From Henriciella barbarensis (GTDB lineage Bacteria; Pseudomonadota; Alphaproteobacteria; Caulobacterales; Hyphomonadaceae): a stretch of 64,000 nucleotides of DNA. The stretch spans positions 992,001 through 1,056,000 of the forward strand of contig NZ_QWGB01000005.1 of the NCBI RefSeq assembly GCF_003576345.1, in the 5' to 3' direction. Positions 7,282-17,683 of this stretch are shown here, in pieces; position 1 is the stretch's first letter; each line of letters begins with the position of its first letter. The notes below the pieces were generated by a model. It saw only the letters and a program-made list of their open reading frames with translations. It ran no database searches and was not told the origin of the DNA. The position numbers and the translations under genes were made by a program.

Positions 7282-8520
7282 ATGAGCGACTACCGCAATG
7301 TATGGGCGCTGATTGCTGCCGCTGCCTTCCTTCAGCTCGGAGGCGGTATCCTTGGTGTGGTCACGCCGCTCGGCCTTGAAACGCTTGGCGTCAGCCCTGG
7401 CCTGATCGGTGCAATTGCGGCGGTCTATGCGATCGGCTTCATGGTTGGGGCCTATACCGCCAGCAATGCGGTCATCCTGTTTGGCAACATTCGCGTTTTC
7501 TCGGCCGCCGCGGCCACTTGCGGCGCAAGCGTTCTGGTCATGCAGCTGGCGCTCGACCCGTGGAGCTGGACCTTCGTTCGCATTGTGCAGGGCGCGGCGT
7601 TTGCCTGGATGTTTTCGAGTATCGAGGCGTGGCTCGGCGCGACCGTGTCGGTCAGGAACCGGGGCAGCGTCAGTGGCTTCTACCACCTGATCGCGAAATT
7701 CGCCCTGATGGCGGGGCCATTCTTTGTCGCCGGGCTCGCGCCCGTGGATTTCCGCCCATACCTCTGGTGCGCCATGTTCCTCTGCCTGTCGCTGCTGCCG
7801 GTCTGCCTGACCCGGCGCGGTGAGCCGCCTGCGCCAAGTGTTGAGCCATTGCCGTTCAGGCGCCTGTTCGACATCGCGCCATCGGCAGTTATTGCCGTGT
7901 TCCTTGCGGGCCTCATCAATAGCGGGACGCTGGCGCTCCTGCCGCTTTATGCCGGTGTGGCCCTGCCGGGCATTGGCGGCGGATCGACGGGCGCGGCGGC
8001 CATTGCGGCGGCCGCGGTCTGGACGGGCGGGCTGATCAGCCAGTGGCCGGCGGGCCGAATTTCCGATCATGTCGATCGGCGCGTGGTCATTGCGGTGATG
8101 GGGGCGGTGTCGGCTGTTGCCGCGCTGGTGCTTGGCCTCTTTCCGCGCATGGCAGAGAACTGGACCCTGATTACGCTGGCCGTTTGGGGCGCAGGCTCGC
8201 TGTCTTTCTATGGCATCGGTGTCGCGCATGCGATTGACCGGTCGGATACGGCGCAGATTTCGCGCGTCATGTCGGGGCTTCTTTTTGTCTGGGCGGCGGG
8301 GTCCGTCATTGGGCCGCCGCTCTCTGGCTATGCGTTTCGTATGCCGTTTACCGAAGGCGGACTGTTTCTTCTTGCGGCGATCAGTTCGGCAATTCTGGCA
8401 GTGGCCATGATGTACAGGCGGACAAAGCGGCAGGATGTGCCCAAGGAAGCGCAGGAGCCGTGGAAGATTACCCTCCCAAGCACAGCATCTACGGGCGAAA
8501 TCGACCCTCGCACGGAGTAA
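7282..8520 (+). CDS. MFS transporter (YcaD/UMF-like)
   Basis: The 412-residue protein has 12 predicted membrane helices in two six-helix halves, with the MFS loop motif in degenerate form after helix 2 and as GRISDHVDRR between helices 8 and 9 (about residue 260). The overall pattern resembles the YcaD group of uncharacterised MFS carriers. The substrate cannot be deduced from sequence or neighbours. The start ATG follows GTAAAGGAG. The gene lies 55 bp after the phosphatase gene and could be in the same transcript. Confidence 0.85.
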   Translation: MSDYRNVWALIAAAAFLQLGGGILGVVTPLGLETLGVSPGLIGAIAAVYAIGFMVGAYTASNAVILFGNIRVFSAAAATCGASVLVMQLALDPWSWTFVRIVQGAAFAWMFSSIEAWLGATVSVRNRGSVSGFYHLIAKFALMAGPFFVAGLAPVDFRPYLWCAMFLCLSLLPVCLTRRGEPPAPSVEPLPFRRLFDIAPSAVIAVFLAGLINSGTLALLPLYAGVALPGIGGGSTGAAAIAAAAVWTGGLISQWPAGRISDHVDRRVVIAVMGAVSAVAALVLGLFPRMAENWTLITLAVWGAGSLSFYGIGVAHAIDRSDTAQISRVMSGLLFVWAAGSVIGPPLSGYAFRMPFTEGGLFLLAAISSAILAVAMMYRRTKRQDVPKEAQEPWKITLPSTASTGEIDPRTE

Positions 8521-8553
8521 GGCTGGCTTGGTTCGTGATCTGGACCTATCCGG

Positions 8554-8581
8554 TTGCGCCGCAAAATCTCAGTGTTATAAG
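8554..8581 (+). promoter_or_regulatory. Candidate promoter for sucCDAB
   Basis: TTGCGC (8554-8559) and TATAAG (8576-8581) are separated by 16 bases. The pair lies about 80 bp upstream of the sucC start, in the only sizeable gap before the operon. It was assigned by eye and has not been tested. Confidence 0.4.
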
Positions 8582-8658
8582 GCCACGAGTTTCTGAGCGG
8601 TAATGCGTGCATCGCATTCCCCCTCCCGCCGACGATATCAAAGAGGCTTATTTCCCCA

Positions 8659-9852
8659 ATGAACATTCACGAATACCAGGCCAAGGCCGTACTGAAGTCC
8701 TATGGTGCGCCCGTTGCAAACGGTGCGCCCGTGCTGTCGATCGACGAAGTGGAGAAGGCAGTCGACCAGCTGCCGGGGCCGCTCTGGGTCGTCAAAAGCC
8801 AGATCCACGCAGGTGGTCGCGGCAAAGGCAAATTCGTGGAGTCTGCTGCTGGTGAAAAAGGCGGCGTTCGTCTCGCCTTTTCCAAGGAAGAAGCGATCAG
8901 CCACGCCAAGGCCATGTTCGGCAACCACCTTGTCACGGCGCAGACCAACAAGGACGGCAAGCAGGTCAACCGCCTCTACATCGAAGACGGCGCAGACATC
9001 TCGCGTGAGCTTTACCTCTCTGTCCTGATCGACCGCGCAACCGGCAAGCCGGCTTTCGTCGCATCGACCGAAGGCGGCATGGACATCGAGGAAGTCGCGC
9101 ACTCCACCCCGGAGAAGATCCTCACCCTGCCGATCGACCCGATCGCTGGTGTCACCGACAAGGACAGCGAGACGCTCTGCGACGCGCTGAAGCTTGAAGG
9201 CGACGCACGCGCAGACGGCATGAAGCTCTTCCCGACGCTCTACAAGGCGTTCACGGAGAAGGACATGGCGATGCTGGAGATCAATCCGCTGATCGTCATG
9301 GAAGACGGCCACCTGCGCGTTCTCGACGCCAAGGTGTCTTTCGATGGCAACGCCCTGTTCCGTCACCCTGACATTGTCGAGCTTCGTGACAAGACCGAAG
9401 AGGACGAGAAGGAAATCGAGGCGTCCGAGTGGGACCTCGCCTATATCGCGCTCGAGGGTACGATTGGCTGCATGGTGAACGGCGCAGGCCTCGCCATGGC
9501 GACGATGGACATCATCAAGCTGTACGGTGAAGAGCCGGCAAACTTCTGTGACGTTGGCGGCGGCGCCAACAAGGAGAAGGTGGCAGCTGCGTTCAAGATC
9601 ATCATGAAGGACCCGAACGTGAAGGGCATCCTGGTGAACATCTTCGGCGGCATCATGAAGTGTGACGTCATCGCTGAAGGCGTGATCGCTGCGGTCAAGG
9701 AAACCAATCTGGGTGTGCCGCTGGTCGTCCGCCTCGAAGGCACGAATGTCGATGAAGGCAAGGCCATCATCAAGAATTCGGGTCTCAACGTGATCCCTGC
9801 CGACGATCTCGACGACGCGGCCAAGAAGATCACCGAAGCGATCAAAGGCTAG
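8659..9852 (+). CDS. sucC: Succinate-CoA ligase, ADP-forming, beta subunit
   Basis: SucC forms the TCA-cycle succinyl-CoA synthetase with SucD, making ATP or GTP from succinyl-CoA. The 397-residue length is standard. The protein opens with [16 protein letters not shown] and has the ATP-grasp domain in the first 230 residues (including [11 protein letters not shown]) and the ligase domain after it, with [15 protein letters not shown] and [15 protein letters not shown]. It is the first gene of sucC-sucD-sucA-sucB. Unlike many alphaproteobacteria, no malate dehydrogenase gene lies directly upstream. Confidence 0.97.
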   Translation: MNIHEYQAKAVLKSYGAPVANGAPVLSIDEVEKAVDQLPGPLWVVKSQIHAGGRGKGKFVESAAGEKGGVRLAFSKEEAISHAKAMFGNHLVTAQTNKDGKQVNRLYIEDGADISRELYLSVLIDRATGKPAFVASTEGGMDIEEVAHSTPEKILTLPIDPIAGVTDKDSETLCDALKLEGDARADGMKLFPTLYKAFTEKDMAMLEINPLIVMEDGHLRVLDAKVSFDGNALFRHPDIVELRDKTEEDEKEIEASEWDLAYIALEGTIGCMVNGAGLAMATMDIIKLYGEEPANFCDVGGGANKEKVAAAFKIIMKDPNVKGILVNIFGGIMKCDVIAEGVIAAVKETNLGVPLVVRLEGTNVDEGKAIIKNSGLNVIPADDLDDAAKKITEAIKG

Positions 9853-9870
9853 AGCTTAAACGTTTTTTCG

Positions 9871-9886
9871 CGCGCCTGAGGGCGCG
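9871..9886 (+). other. Intergenic hairpin between sucC and sucD
   Basis: CGCGCC and GGCGCG flank a TGAG loop directly after a six-T run. With no T run downstream it is not a terminator; an mRNA-stability or processing role is possible. This is read from sequence only. Confidence 0.35.
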
Positions 9887-9912
9887 ACCCAAAGATTTCA
9901 GGGACCTTATCC

Positions 9913-10815
9913 ATGTCCATTCTCATCGACTCCAATACCAAAGTCATCGTGCAGGGCCTGACCGGCAATACCGGTTCGTTCCACACCAATCAGGCGCTCG
10001 AATATTACGGCACCAAGATGGTTGCCGGCACGCACCCGAAGAAGGCTGGCCAGAAATGGACCGCCGACAATGGCACCGAGCTGCCGATCTACGCCACCGC
10101 AGGCGAAGCCAGGGAAGCCACCGGCGCCAACGCATCCGTGATCTATGTGCCGCCAGCTGGTGCAGCTGCCGCGATTGAAGAAGCCATCGACGCAGGTATC
10201 GAACTCATCACCTGTATCACCGAGGGTGTGCCGGTCATGGACATGGTGCGCGTGAAGGCGAAGCTCGCCAATTCCAAGTCGCGCCTCATCGGCCCGAACT
10301 GCCCGGGCGTCCTGACCCCCGAGCAGTGCAAGATCGGCATCATGCCGGGCAAGATTTTCAAGAAGGGCTCTGTCGGCGTGGTGTCGCGTTCAGGCACGCT
10401 GACCTATGAAGCTGTGTTCCAGACCTCGAATGCCGGTCTTGGCCAGACGACAGCTGTCGGCATCGGCGGCGACCCGGTCAACGGCACCAACTTCATCGAC
10501 GTGCTGGAGCTGTTCCTCGCCGATGACGAAACCAAGCAGATCATCATGATCGGCGAAATCGGTGGATCTGCCGAAGAAGAAGCTGCTCAATTCCTCAAGG
10601 ACGAAGCCAAGAAGGGCCGCAAGAAGCCAATGGTTGGTTTCATCGCTGGCCGCACGGCGCCTCCGGGCCGCACGATGGGCCATGCCGGCGCAATCGTTTC
10701 AGGCGGCAAGGGCGATGCACCTTCCAAGATCGAAGCCATGGAATCGGCTGGTATCAAGGTGTCTCCGAGCCCTGCGCGTCTCGGCGATACCATGGTAGAG
10801 GTTTTGAAAGGATAG
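9913..10815 (+). CDS. sucD: Succinate-CoA ligase, ADP-forming, alpha subunit
   Basis: SucD carries the phospho-histidine and CoA-binding part of succinyl-CoA synthetase. The 300-residue protein starts [21 protein letters not shown] (CoA-binding Rossmann fold). It has [12 protein letters not shown] near 118-129, [11 protein letters not shown] near 158-168, [14 protein letters not shown] near 184-198, and the catalytic-His segment [11 protein letters not shown] near 256-266. It lies 60 bp after sucC. Confidence 0.97.
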   Translation: MSILIDSNTKVIVQGLTGNTGSFHTNQALEYYGTKMVAGTHPKKAGQKWTADNGTELPIYATAGEAREATGANASVIYVPPAGAAAAIEEAIDAGIELITCITEGVPVMDMVRVKAKLANSKSRLIGPNCPGVLTPEQCKIGIMPGKIFKKGSVGVVSRSGTLTYEAVFQTSNAGLGQTTAVGIGGDPVNGTNFIDVLELFLADDETKQIIMIGEIGGSAEEEAAQFLKDEAKKGRKKPMVGFIAGRTAPPGRTMGHAGAIVSGGKGDAPSKIEAMESAGIKVSPSPARLGDTMVEVLKG

Positions 10816-10907
10816 CCCCGGATACTAAGTGTCCGAATGGCGGCCAGACGAGGCCAATAAAACGACCCCGCCGGGCCGTCCAGTGAAGCAACAGGACGGT
10901 ACATACC

Positions 10908-13900
10908 ATGGCTGATGACGGTTCCCCGATTTCGGGTAAGCGGAGCGCACAGAACAGCGCGATGCTGGAAACCGCGTTCTTGTATGGCGGCAGCGCAGTC
11001 TGGATCGAAAAGATGCAGGCTGCGTATGCGCGCAACCCCAGCTCCGTGCCAGAAAGCTGGCGCGATTTCTTTGCTGCGCTCGGCGACGGCGAAGAAGCGT
11101 CTACGCGCAATGCGGATGGCGCGAGCTGGAAGCGTGATCGCTGGCCCAAACCGGCGGATGCCGACCAGGTCGCAGCCTTTGACGGCAACTGGACCCTGCT
11201 TGAGCCCAAGCTCAAGGAGAAGATAAAGTCCGACAAGCCGGCCGCGACGGCTGAGGATGTCGCCGATGCGGTGAAGGATTCGATCCGCGCGCTGATGATG
11301 ATCCGTGCCTACCGGGTACGCGGTCATCTGGCGGCGAACCTCGACCCGCTGGCCATCGAGAATGATGTCGAGCATCCAGAGCTCGAGCCAGCCAATTACG
11401 GCTTCACCGACGCGGACATGGATCGCCGGATCTATATCGACGGCTATCTCGGCCTTGATTACGCGACCATTCCGGAAATGGTCGACATCCTGAAGCGAAC
11501 CTATTGTTCGACCATCGGCATCGAGTTCCAGCACATTTCCAATCCTGAGGAGAAGTCGTGGCTTCAGGAGCGCATCGAGGGCCCGGACAAGGGCGTCGCT
11601 TTTACCCCTGAGGGCAAGAAGGCGATCCTGACCAAGCTCATCGAAGCTGAAACCTTCGAACGTTTCCTTCACCGTCGCTATCCCGGCACCAAGCGCTTCG
11701 GCCTTGATGGCGGTGAAGCGGCTGTTCCGGCGCTTGAGCAGATCATCAAGCGCGGCGGCGCCCTCGGCGTAAACGAGATCGTTGTCGGCATGCCCCACCG
11801 CGGCCGCCTCAACATGCTGGCTGCCGTGATGGGCAAGCCGTATGAGAAGATCTTCCACGAGTTTCAGGGTGGCTCGACGCAGGGCGCAGAGGGCTTTGGC
11901 TCAGGCGACGTGAAATACCACCTTGGCGCGTCTTCGGACCGTGCCTTCGATGGCAATGAAGTTCACCTGACAATGAACGCCAACCCGTCCCACCTCGAGG
12001 CGGTAAATCCGGTGGTTCTGGGTCGGACCCGTGCCAAGCAGGCGATGGAAGCTGACGAAACCGGCACGCTGGACCGCTCGCACAAGCTGCCGCTTTTGCT
12101 GCACGGCGATGCGGCCTTCGCAGGCCAGGGCGTTGTGTCCGAGTGTTTCGCGCTGTCGGGCCTTGCCGGTTATCGCACAGGCGGCACGATCCACTTCATC
12201 GTGAACAACCAGATCGGCTTCACGACCAGCCCAATGTATTCACGCTCCTCGCCATATCCCTCAGACGTCGCTCTGATGGTGCAGGCGCCGATCTTCCATG
12301 TGAACGGCGATGACCCTGAAGCGGTCACCTATTGCGCGAAAGTTGCGACCGAGTACCGGCAGAAATTCGGCAAGGACGTTGTCATCGACATGTTCTGCTA
12401 TCGCCGCTTTGGCCACAATGAGGGTGACGAACCGATGTTCACCCAGCCGGTCATGTACACCAAGATCAAGGGTCACGAATCGACCCGCGAGATCTATGCG
12501 TCGCGCCTGGTCAAGGAAGGCCTCGTTTCCGAGGATGAGGTGAAGTCGCAGATCAAGGCGTTCGAGGATTTCCTCGACAAGGCCTTTGACGATGGCAAGA
12601 CCTTCGAAGCCACCAAGGCCGACTGGCTGGATGGTGAGTGGAAAGGCCTTGGCCTGCCGGAGGATGACGAGCGCCGCGGCAAGACCGGGGTTGCGGTCAA
12701 GAAACTGAAAGAGATCGGCGAGACGCTTACGACGGTCCCGGACAATGTCGACGTTCACAAGACACTGCGCCGGGTCATCGATGGCCGCCGTGAAGCGATC
12801 GAGACCGGTCAGGGCATTGACTGGGCCACGGCCGAGCACCTTGCTTTCGCGACCCTGCTTGAAGAAGGCTTCCCGGTACGTCTTTCAGGTCAGGACTCTG
12901 GCCGCGGGACGTTCTCGCAACGTCACAGCCATTTCGTCGATCAGGCGACGGGCGCGCGCTTTACGCCGCTCAATAACATCGCCGAGGGACAGGCCCATTA
13001 CGAAGTGATCGACTCGCTTCTGTCTGAAGAAGCGGTGCTTGGCTATGAGTATGGCTATTCGCTGGCCGACCCGAACTGCCTGACCCTCTGGGAAGCGCAG
13101 TTTGGCGACTTCTCCAATGGCGCGCAGGTCTTCTTCGACCAGTTCATTTCCTCGGCAGAGCGCAAATGGCTGCGGATGAGTGGTCTCGTCTGCCTTCTGC
13201 CACATGGCTATGAGGGCCAGGGTCCGGAGCACAGCTCTGCCCGCCTTGAGCGCTTCCTGCAGATGTGCGCCGAAGATAATATGCAGGTCGTGAACCTGAC
13301 GACGCCCGCGAACTATTTCCATGCGCTGCGCCGCCAGATCCACCGCGACTTCCGCAAGCCGCTGATCATCATGACGCCAAAGTCGCTTCTGCGTCACAAG
13401 CTGGCAACCTCGTCCATGGATGACTTCAACACGAAGTCATCCTTCCACCGCATCCTTTGGGATGATGCGGAGACGCCGGGCCGTGAAGGCAAGGTGAAAC
13501 TGGCCGAAGACAGCAAGATCCGCCGCGTCGTCATGTGTTCGGGCAAGGTCTATTACGACCTGTTCGAGGCCCGCGAGAAATCGGGTACGGATGACGTCTA
13601 CCTGTTGCGGGTCGAGCAGTTCTATCCAGTGCCGCGCAAGTCGCTGATCGCTGAGCTGAAGCGCTTTCCGGACGCCGAAATGGTGTGGTGCCAGGAAGAG
13701 CCGCGGAATATGGGCGGCTGGACCTTCATGCGCGACGAGATCGAGTGGACCAGCAATCAGGCGGGCGTGCGCAACCCCCGTCCGAAATATGCGGGCCGCC
13801 CCCCATCGGCAGCGACGGCAACCGGCCTACTTTCACAACATAACAAGGAAAAGGATGCTCTCATCGCAGCCGCGCTGGGTGACCAGCCGGTCGAAGACAG

Positions 13901-13916
13901 CATCGTTTCCGCCTGA
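10908..13916 (+). CDS. sucA: 2-oxoglutarate dehydrogenase E1 component
   Basis: SucA is the thiamine-diphosphate decarboxylase of the 2-oxoglutarate dehydrogenase complex. At 1002 residues it is of normal size. The N-terminal segment ETAFLYGGSAVWIEKMQ is the E2-docking helix. The ThDP core includes VGMPHRGRLNMLA, HGDAAFAGQGVV and NNQIGFTT, and the transketolase-like C-terminal domain includes DSGRGTFSQRH, LLPHGYEGQGPEHSSARLER and MTPKSLLRH. It follows sucD by 92 bp; an imperfect hairpin in that gap has no T run. Confidence 0.97.
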   Translation: MADDGSPISGKRSAQNSAMLETAFLYGGSAVWIEKMQAAYARNPSSVPESWRDFFAALGDGEEASTRNADGASWKRDRWPKPADADQVAAFDGNWTLLEPKLKEKIKSDKPAATAEDVADAVKDSIRALMMIRAYRVRGHLAANLDPLAIENDVEHPELEPANYGFTDADMDRRIYIDGYLGLDYATIPEMVDILKRTYCSTIGIEFQHISNPEEKSWLQERIEGPDKGVAFTPEGKKAILTKLIEAETFERFLHRRYPGTKRFGLDGGEAAVPALEQIIKRGGALGVNEIVVGMPHRGRLNMLAAVMGKPYEKIFHEFQGGSTQGAEGFGSGDVKYHLGASSDRAFDGNEVHLTMNANPSHLEAVNPVVLGRTRAKQAMEADETGTLDRSHKLPLLLHGDAAFAGQGVVSECFALSGLAGYRTGGTIHFIVNNQIGFTTSPMYSRSSPYPSDVALMVQAPIFHVNGDDPEAVTYCAKVATEYRQKFGKDVVIDMFCYRRFGHNEGDEPMFTQPVMYTKIKGHESTREIYASRLVKEGLVSEDEVKSQIKAFEDFLDKAFDDGKTFEATKADWLDGEWKGLGLPEDDERRGKTGVAVKKLKEIGETLTTVPDNVDVHKTLRRVIDGRREAIETGQGIDWATAEHLAFATLLEEGFPVRLSGQDSGRGTFSQRHSHFVDQATGARFTPLNNIAEGQAHYEVIDSLLSEEAVLGYEYGYSLADPNCLTLWEAQFGDFSNGAQVFFDQFISSAERKWLRMSGLVCLLPHGYEGQGPEHSSARLERFLQMCAEDNMQVVNLTTPANYFHALRRQIHRDFRKPLIIMTPKSLLRHKLATSSMDDFNTKSSFHRILWDDAETPGREGKVKLAEDSKIRRVVMCSGKVYYDLFEAREKSGTDDVYLLRVEQFYPVPRKSLIAELKRFPDAEMVWCQEEPRNMGGWTFMRDEIEWTSNQAGVRNPRPKYAGRPPSAATATGLLSQHNKEKDALIAAALGDQPVEDSIVSA

Positions 13917-13946
13917 CCTGAACGAACCTAACGGAAACGGAAGCAT

Positions 13947-15542
13947 ATGACTGATATCGTAGTCCCTCAGCTCGGCGAGAGCGTGACGGAGGCCACTGTT
14001 GGCCAATGGCTCAAGAAAGCGGGCGACAAGGTCTCCAAGGATGAGGTTCTGGTCGAGCTCGAAACCGACAAGGTTTCAGTTGAAGTTGCCGCAACGGCAG
14101 ATGGCACGCTGAGCGAAATCGTCGCCAATGAAGGCGATACGGTCGAGATCGGCGCCATTCTTGGCCGCCTCGGAAGCGGCAGCGGCGAAGCGCCTGCCTC
14201 GGAAGAAAGCGCGCCTGCGGAAGCCAAATCCGAGAGCGCTGAACAGCCGGAAGAGGAAGCTCCGAAGGAAGAGGCAAGCGCGTCTTCCGGTGGCGACGAC
14301 CTGACCGATGTGACCGTTCCGCCAATGGGCGAAAGCGTCACCGAAGGCACGCTGGGCGAGTTTCTGAAAAAGGTTGGCGACAAGGTCTCCAAGGATGAGA
14401 CCATTGCTGAAATCGAGACTGACAAGGTCGCGCTGGAAGTGCCGGCAACGGCTGACGGCACGATTGCAGAGCTGCTTGTTTCTCCGGGTGACACGGTTAC
14501 GCCGGGCTCGGTTATTGCGCGTATTTCGGGTGGTGCAGGCGGTAGTGCTGCGGCCTCATCGGGCGGCACGGTCGCAAAGGAAGCCCGTGTGACCGAAGGC
14601 GCAGCGACCAGCCAGACGCCGGCGGAAACCGGTCAGTCTGCGTCTGGGCAGGAAGATCGCCCGGTCTCCCCATCGGTGCGCCGTGTGGCAGCCGAAGGCG
14701 GCGTCAATCCGCAGGACATTCCGGGCACGGGCCGCGACGGCCGCGCCACGAAGGCTGATGCCGTAGACTTCGTGAACAAGGCTGCCCAGGCACCCAAGAC
14801 CGAGAGCAAGCCGCAGGCAGCACCGTCCCAGCGTGAGATCGGTCCACGCGAGGAGCGGGTCAAGATGACCCGTCTTCGCCAGACGATCGCCCGCCGCCTG
14901 AAAGAGGCGCAGGACACGGCTGCAATGCTGACGACATTCAACGATGTCGACATGTCCGCCGTGATGGCGCTGCGCTCGAAGTACAAAGAGAGCTTTGCAG
15001 ACAAGCATGGCGTGAAGCTCGGCTTTATGGGCTTCTTCACCAAGGCTATCGTGTCGGCGCTTCAGGAAATCCCCGCGGTCAATGCAGAGATCGACGGCAC
15101 CGACATCATCTACAAGAATTACTATGATATCGGCATGGCGGTCGGCACCGATAAAGGCCTGGTTGTCCCTGTCATCCGTGACTGCGATGAGCTGTCTATT
15201 GCCGGGATCGAGCGTGAGCTTGGCAATCTCGCCCGCAAGGCGCGCGACGGCGACCTGACCATCGGCGACATGCAGGGCGGCACATTCACCGTCACCAATG
15301 GCGGTGTCTATGGCTCGCTCATGTCGACGCCGATCCTCAACCCGCCGCAGTCTGGCGTGCTTGGCATGCACCGGATCGAACAACGCCCGGTCGCTATCAA
15401 TGGCAAGGTCGAGATCCGCCCGATGATGTATCTGGCGCTCTCCTATGACCACCGCATCGTCGACGGCAAGGAAGCGGTGACCTTCCTCGTTCGCGTGAAA
15501 GAAGCGCTGGAAGATCCAGAGCGTCTGCTGCTCGACGTCTAA
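13947..15542 (+). CDS. sucB: 2-oxoglutarate dehydrogenase E2, dihydrolipoyl succinyltransferase, with two lipoyl domains
   Basis: This E2 enzyme transfers the succinyl group to CoA. Two lipoyl domains are visible, at residues 2-76 and 119-194, each with a DKV lipoylation lysine (K42 and K160) and separated by a Glu/Ala/Ser-rich linker. A peripheral-subunit-binding domain follows (about 239-276, [14 protein letters not shown]). The acyltransferase core runs from about 300 and carries the catalytic [13 protein letters not shown] near 498-511. The 531 residues exceed the roughly 400 of the single-lipoyl SucB of E. coli, because of the duplication. It is the last gene of the suc operon; no lpd gene follows. 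A strong terminator lies 29 bp downstream. Confidence 0.96.
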   Translation: MTDIVVPQLGESVTEATVGQWLKKAGDKVSKDEVLVELETDKVSVEVAATADGTLSEIVANEGDTVEIGAILGRLGSGSGEAPASEESAPAEAKSESAEQPEEEAPKEEASASSGGDDLTDVTVPPMGESVTEGTLGEFLKKVGDKVSKDETIAEIETDKVALEVPATADGTIAELLVSPGDTVTPGSVIARISGGAGGSAAASSGGTVAKEARVTEGAATSQTPAETGQSASGQEDRPVSPSVRRVAAEGGVNPQDIPGTGRDGRATKADAVDFVNKAAQAPKTESKPQAAPSQREIGPREERVKMTRLRQTIARRLKEAQDTAAMLTTFNDVDMSAVMALRSKYKESFADKHGVKLGFMGFFTKAIVSALQEIPAVNAEIDGTDIIYKNYYDIGMAVGTDKGLVVPVIRDCDELSIAGIERELGNLARKARDGDLTIGDMQGGTFTVTNGGVYGSLMSTPILNPPQSGVLGMHRIEQRPVAINGKVEIRPMMYLALSYDHRIVDGKEAVTFLVRVKEALEDPERLLLDV

Positions 15543-15570
15543 GCGTCTGTTTGCAGGAAGAATTTAGAGA

Positions 15571-15605
15571 ACGCCCGGTCAGGCATGGCCGGGCGTTTTT
15601 TCTTT
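15571..15605 (+). terminator. Rho-independent terminator of the suc operon
   Basis: ACGCCCGG and CCGGGCGT form an 8-bp stem around a TCAGGCATGG loop, followed by TTTTTTCTTT. It lies between convergent sucB and pyk, and the reverse strand has a moderately T-rich tail, so it may also stop pyk transcripts. Confidence 0.88.
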
Positions 15606-15651
15606 GAGGCTATGATGGAGGCGTCACTCCCGATGAGCAGAAGCAGACGGC

Positions 15652-17049
15652 TTACTTCCTGATACCCATCTCCCAGGCGGTGTCGTCGCCGCCGCCTTTC
15701 CAGGCGGCATAGGCAACGGCGCCTTCGAGGTTCGCGGCGTCCATCAGGGTGCGGGGCCAGTCGCTTTCCTCGATCATGTCGACATGGATCGGGTGAACAC
15801 CCCAGAGCAGCTGGGCGCGGCGCAGGCGCGTATTGTCGGCGGATCCATAGAGGATGAAATAGCGCCCGCGATGCTTGGCAAACTGGGCAAGGCGGCGGGC
15901 AGAACCTGTGCGTAGCGCGAGCGCCCTTGCGTTGACTGCGAAGGCGAGCGACTGGGCGGCGCGGGCAACAATGTCGATCACGCGCTCATCCTCGCGGTCG
16001 CCCATGAATTGCCGAAGGGAGTCGCGATAGTCAGGCGCTTCCTCGGTCGCCTTGATGATCCGGTCCATGATCGCGACGGCTGTGGGCGGGTGGTGGCCGA
16101 TTGCGGTTTCGGCAGACAGCATGACGGCATCGACGCCCTGATAGATGGCGGTAGCGACATCGCCGGTCTCCGCGCGCGTCGGAGCAGCATTCTCGATCAT
16201 CGATTCCAGCATTTGCGTCGCGACGATGACCGGGCGGCCAACCTCGCGCGCCTCGCGGACGATGCGCCGCTGGATGATCGGGACCTGTTCGAGCGGGAAT
16301 TCGACGCCAAGATCGCCGCGCGCAATCATCACCCCATCTGACGCGCGGATAATCGCGTCGAGATCCTTAACGGCGCCGGGTTTCTCGATCTTGGAAATGA
16401 GCGGTGCGCGCGCGCCGATGGCGGCCTTTGCTTCTTTCACGTCATCGACAGACTGAACAAAGCTCAACGCCACCAGATCGACCCCGAGGTCCAGCGCGAA
16501 AGCGAGATCTTCGCGGTCCTTGTCGGTCATGGATTTGAGTGGCAGCGTCTTGCCGCGAATGGTGAACCCCTTGCGGTCAGAAAGCGTGGCGTGGAAGGCG
16601 GGCGTAACCAGAGGGTGCTCACCCACTTCGCTGACTGTGAGGCGGACCTTGCCGTCATCGCAGAGGATTTCGTCACCTTCTTCCAGTTCAGCAAGGATTT
16701 CCGGATGGGGGACAGGAATGGTGTCCGGATCGCTCGTGCTCTCATCCGCAATGAGTGCATAGGCCTTTCCATAGGCGAGCTTGATCTCGCCGCCTTTGAA
16801 CGTGCCGACGCGGATCTTGGGGCCCTGAAGGTCTGCGAGGATGGCGAGGGGGCGGCCCATCGCCTTCTCTGCTGCGCGAACGGCCTTGAAGACGGCGGCA
16901 TGGGTTTCGTGGTCGCCATGACTGAAATTGAGGCGGAAGATGTCCGCGCCTGCTTCGGCGAGAAGACGGATGGCGTCAGGGCTCGCGCTCTTCGGACCGA
17001 TAGTAGCGAGTATCTTGGCGTTGCGGCCGCGCAGGCGGGGTGAGGTCAT
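15652..17049 (-). CDS. pyk: Pyruvate kinase
   Basis: Pyk makes pyruvate and ATP from phosphoenolpyruvate, the last step of glycolysis. With the ATG at 17049 the protein has 465 residues, normal for the family. It begins MTSPRLRGRNAKILATIGP and shows the FRLNFSHG segment, the ISKIEKPGAV lysine and the GVMIARGDLGVEFPLEQVP effector/Mg region, then ATQMLESMIENAAPTRAE. The frame extends to a GTG at 17070 without a ribosome-binding site. It is convergent with sucB and divergent from the sigma-factor gene. Confidence 0.95.
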   Translation of the reverse strand: MTSPRLRGRNAKILATIGPKSASPDAIRLLAEAGADIFRLNFSHGDHETHAAVFKAVRAAEKAMGRPLAILADLQGPKIRVGTFKGGEIKLAYGKAYALIADESTSDPDTIPVPHPEILAELEEGDEILCDDGKVRLTVSEVGEHPLVTPAFHATLSDRKGFTIRGKTLPLKSMTDKDREDLAFALDLGVDLVALSFVQSVDDVKEAKAAIGARAPLISKIEKPGAVKDLDAIIRASDGVMIARGDLGVEFPLEQVPIIQRRIVREAREVGRPVIVATQMLESMIENAAPTRAETGDVATAIYQGVDAVMLSAETAIGHHPPTAVAIMDRIIKATEEAPDYRDSLRQFMGDREDERVIDIVARAAQSLAFAVNARALALRTGSARRLAQFAKHRGRYFILYGSADNTRLRRAQLLWGVHPIHVDMIEESDWPRTLMDAANLEGAVAYAAWKGGGDDTAWEMGIRK

Positions 17050-17143
17050 GGAGCGCTTTTCTGCTGGCACGGCGAGGCCGCAATTGAACCTTTTGCCAAT
17101 CTGGCGCGACTATCCCTTCAGAACAAGCCAGACAAAGGCACAG

Positions 17144-17683
17144 ATGACCCGGGACACTGGACGCATATTCGACGAGCTGCTGCTCGTTTCGGCACGCTCG
17201 GGGGACCGCAGGGCAGGCGAACGGCTCGCGGCGCGCTGGCAGCCGAGACTATTACGCACCGCGCGGCGGCTTCTGCGCGATGAGGATGAAGCGGTGGAGG
17301 CGGTGCAGAATGCCTGGACGGCGATTTGCCGGGGATGGTTCACACTGCACGATCCGGCGAAATTTCCCGCCTGGGCTTTCACCATTCTGCATCGCAAGTG
17401 CGCCGATCGCATCCGCGGCAACCAGACTGACCGCGCCCGTCATGCAGACCTGAGGCCTGATAGCGGCGGTGAAACAAAGGGTGCCGTAGAGGACAGGTTG
17501 GCGATCCGTCAGGCGATTGACGGTCTCAGCCACGACCACCGCGCCGCGGCTGTCCTGTTTTTTGGTGAGGAGATGACCCTCCGCGAGGTCGCAGAGATTA
17601 CGGGTGTGCCGGTCGGCACGGCCAAATCGAGAATTTTTCACGCACGCCGCCAGATGAAGGCGGCTTTGGAAGGAGACGCGTAA
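17144..17683 (+). CDS. ECF-like RNA polymerase sigma factor
   Basis: The 179-residue protein has sigma region 2 (about residues 20-85, with LLRDEDEAVEAVQNAWTAI and the FPAWAFTILHRKCADRIR promoter-opening helix) and region 4 (about 125-175, with MTLREVAEITGVPVGTAKSR as the helix-turn-helix). That is the two-domain layout of ECF sigma factors. I chose the ATG at 17144. The open frame reaches back into pyk-antisense sequence, which is not expected to code. Its stop overlaps the start of the DUF6768 membrane gene (TAATG), so the two are coupled. No classical zinc anti-sigma domain is present nearby. Confidence 0.9.
   Translation: MTRDTGRIFDELLLVSARSGDRRAGERLAARWQPRLLRTARRLLRDEDEAVEAVQNAWTAICRGWFTLHDPAKFPAWAFTILHRKCADRIRGNQTDRARHADLRPDSGGETKGAVEDRLAIRQAIDGLSHDHRAAAVLFFGEEMTLREVAEITGVPVGTAKSRIFHARRQMKAALEGDA

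Noticed and set aside
10819-10835. CGGATAC TAA GTGTCCG hairpin between sucD and sucA
   Set aside because: The stem is short with one G-T pair and no T run, so it is not a terminator; the operon continues into sucA.
14110-14123. A 12-base match to the REP-like core inside sucB
   Set aside because: It lies in coding sequence for the conserved LSEIV part of the lipoyl domain and has no pairing arms; chance match.
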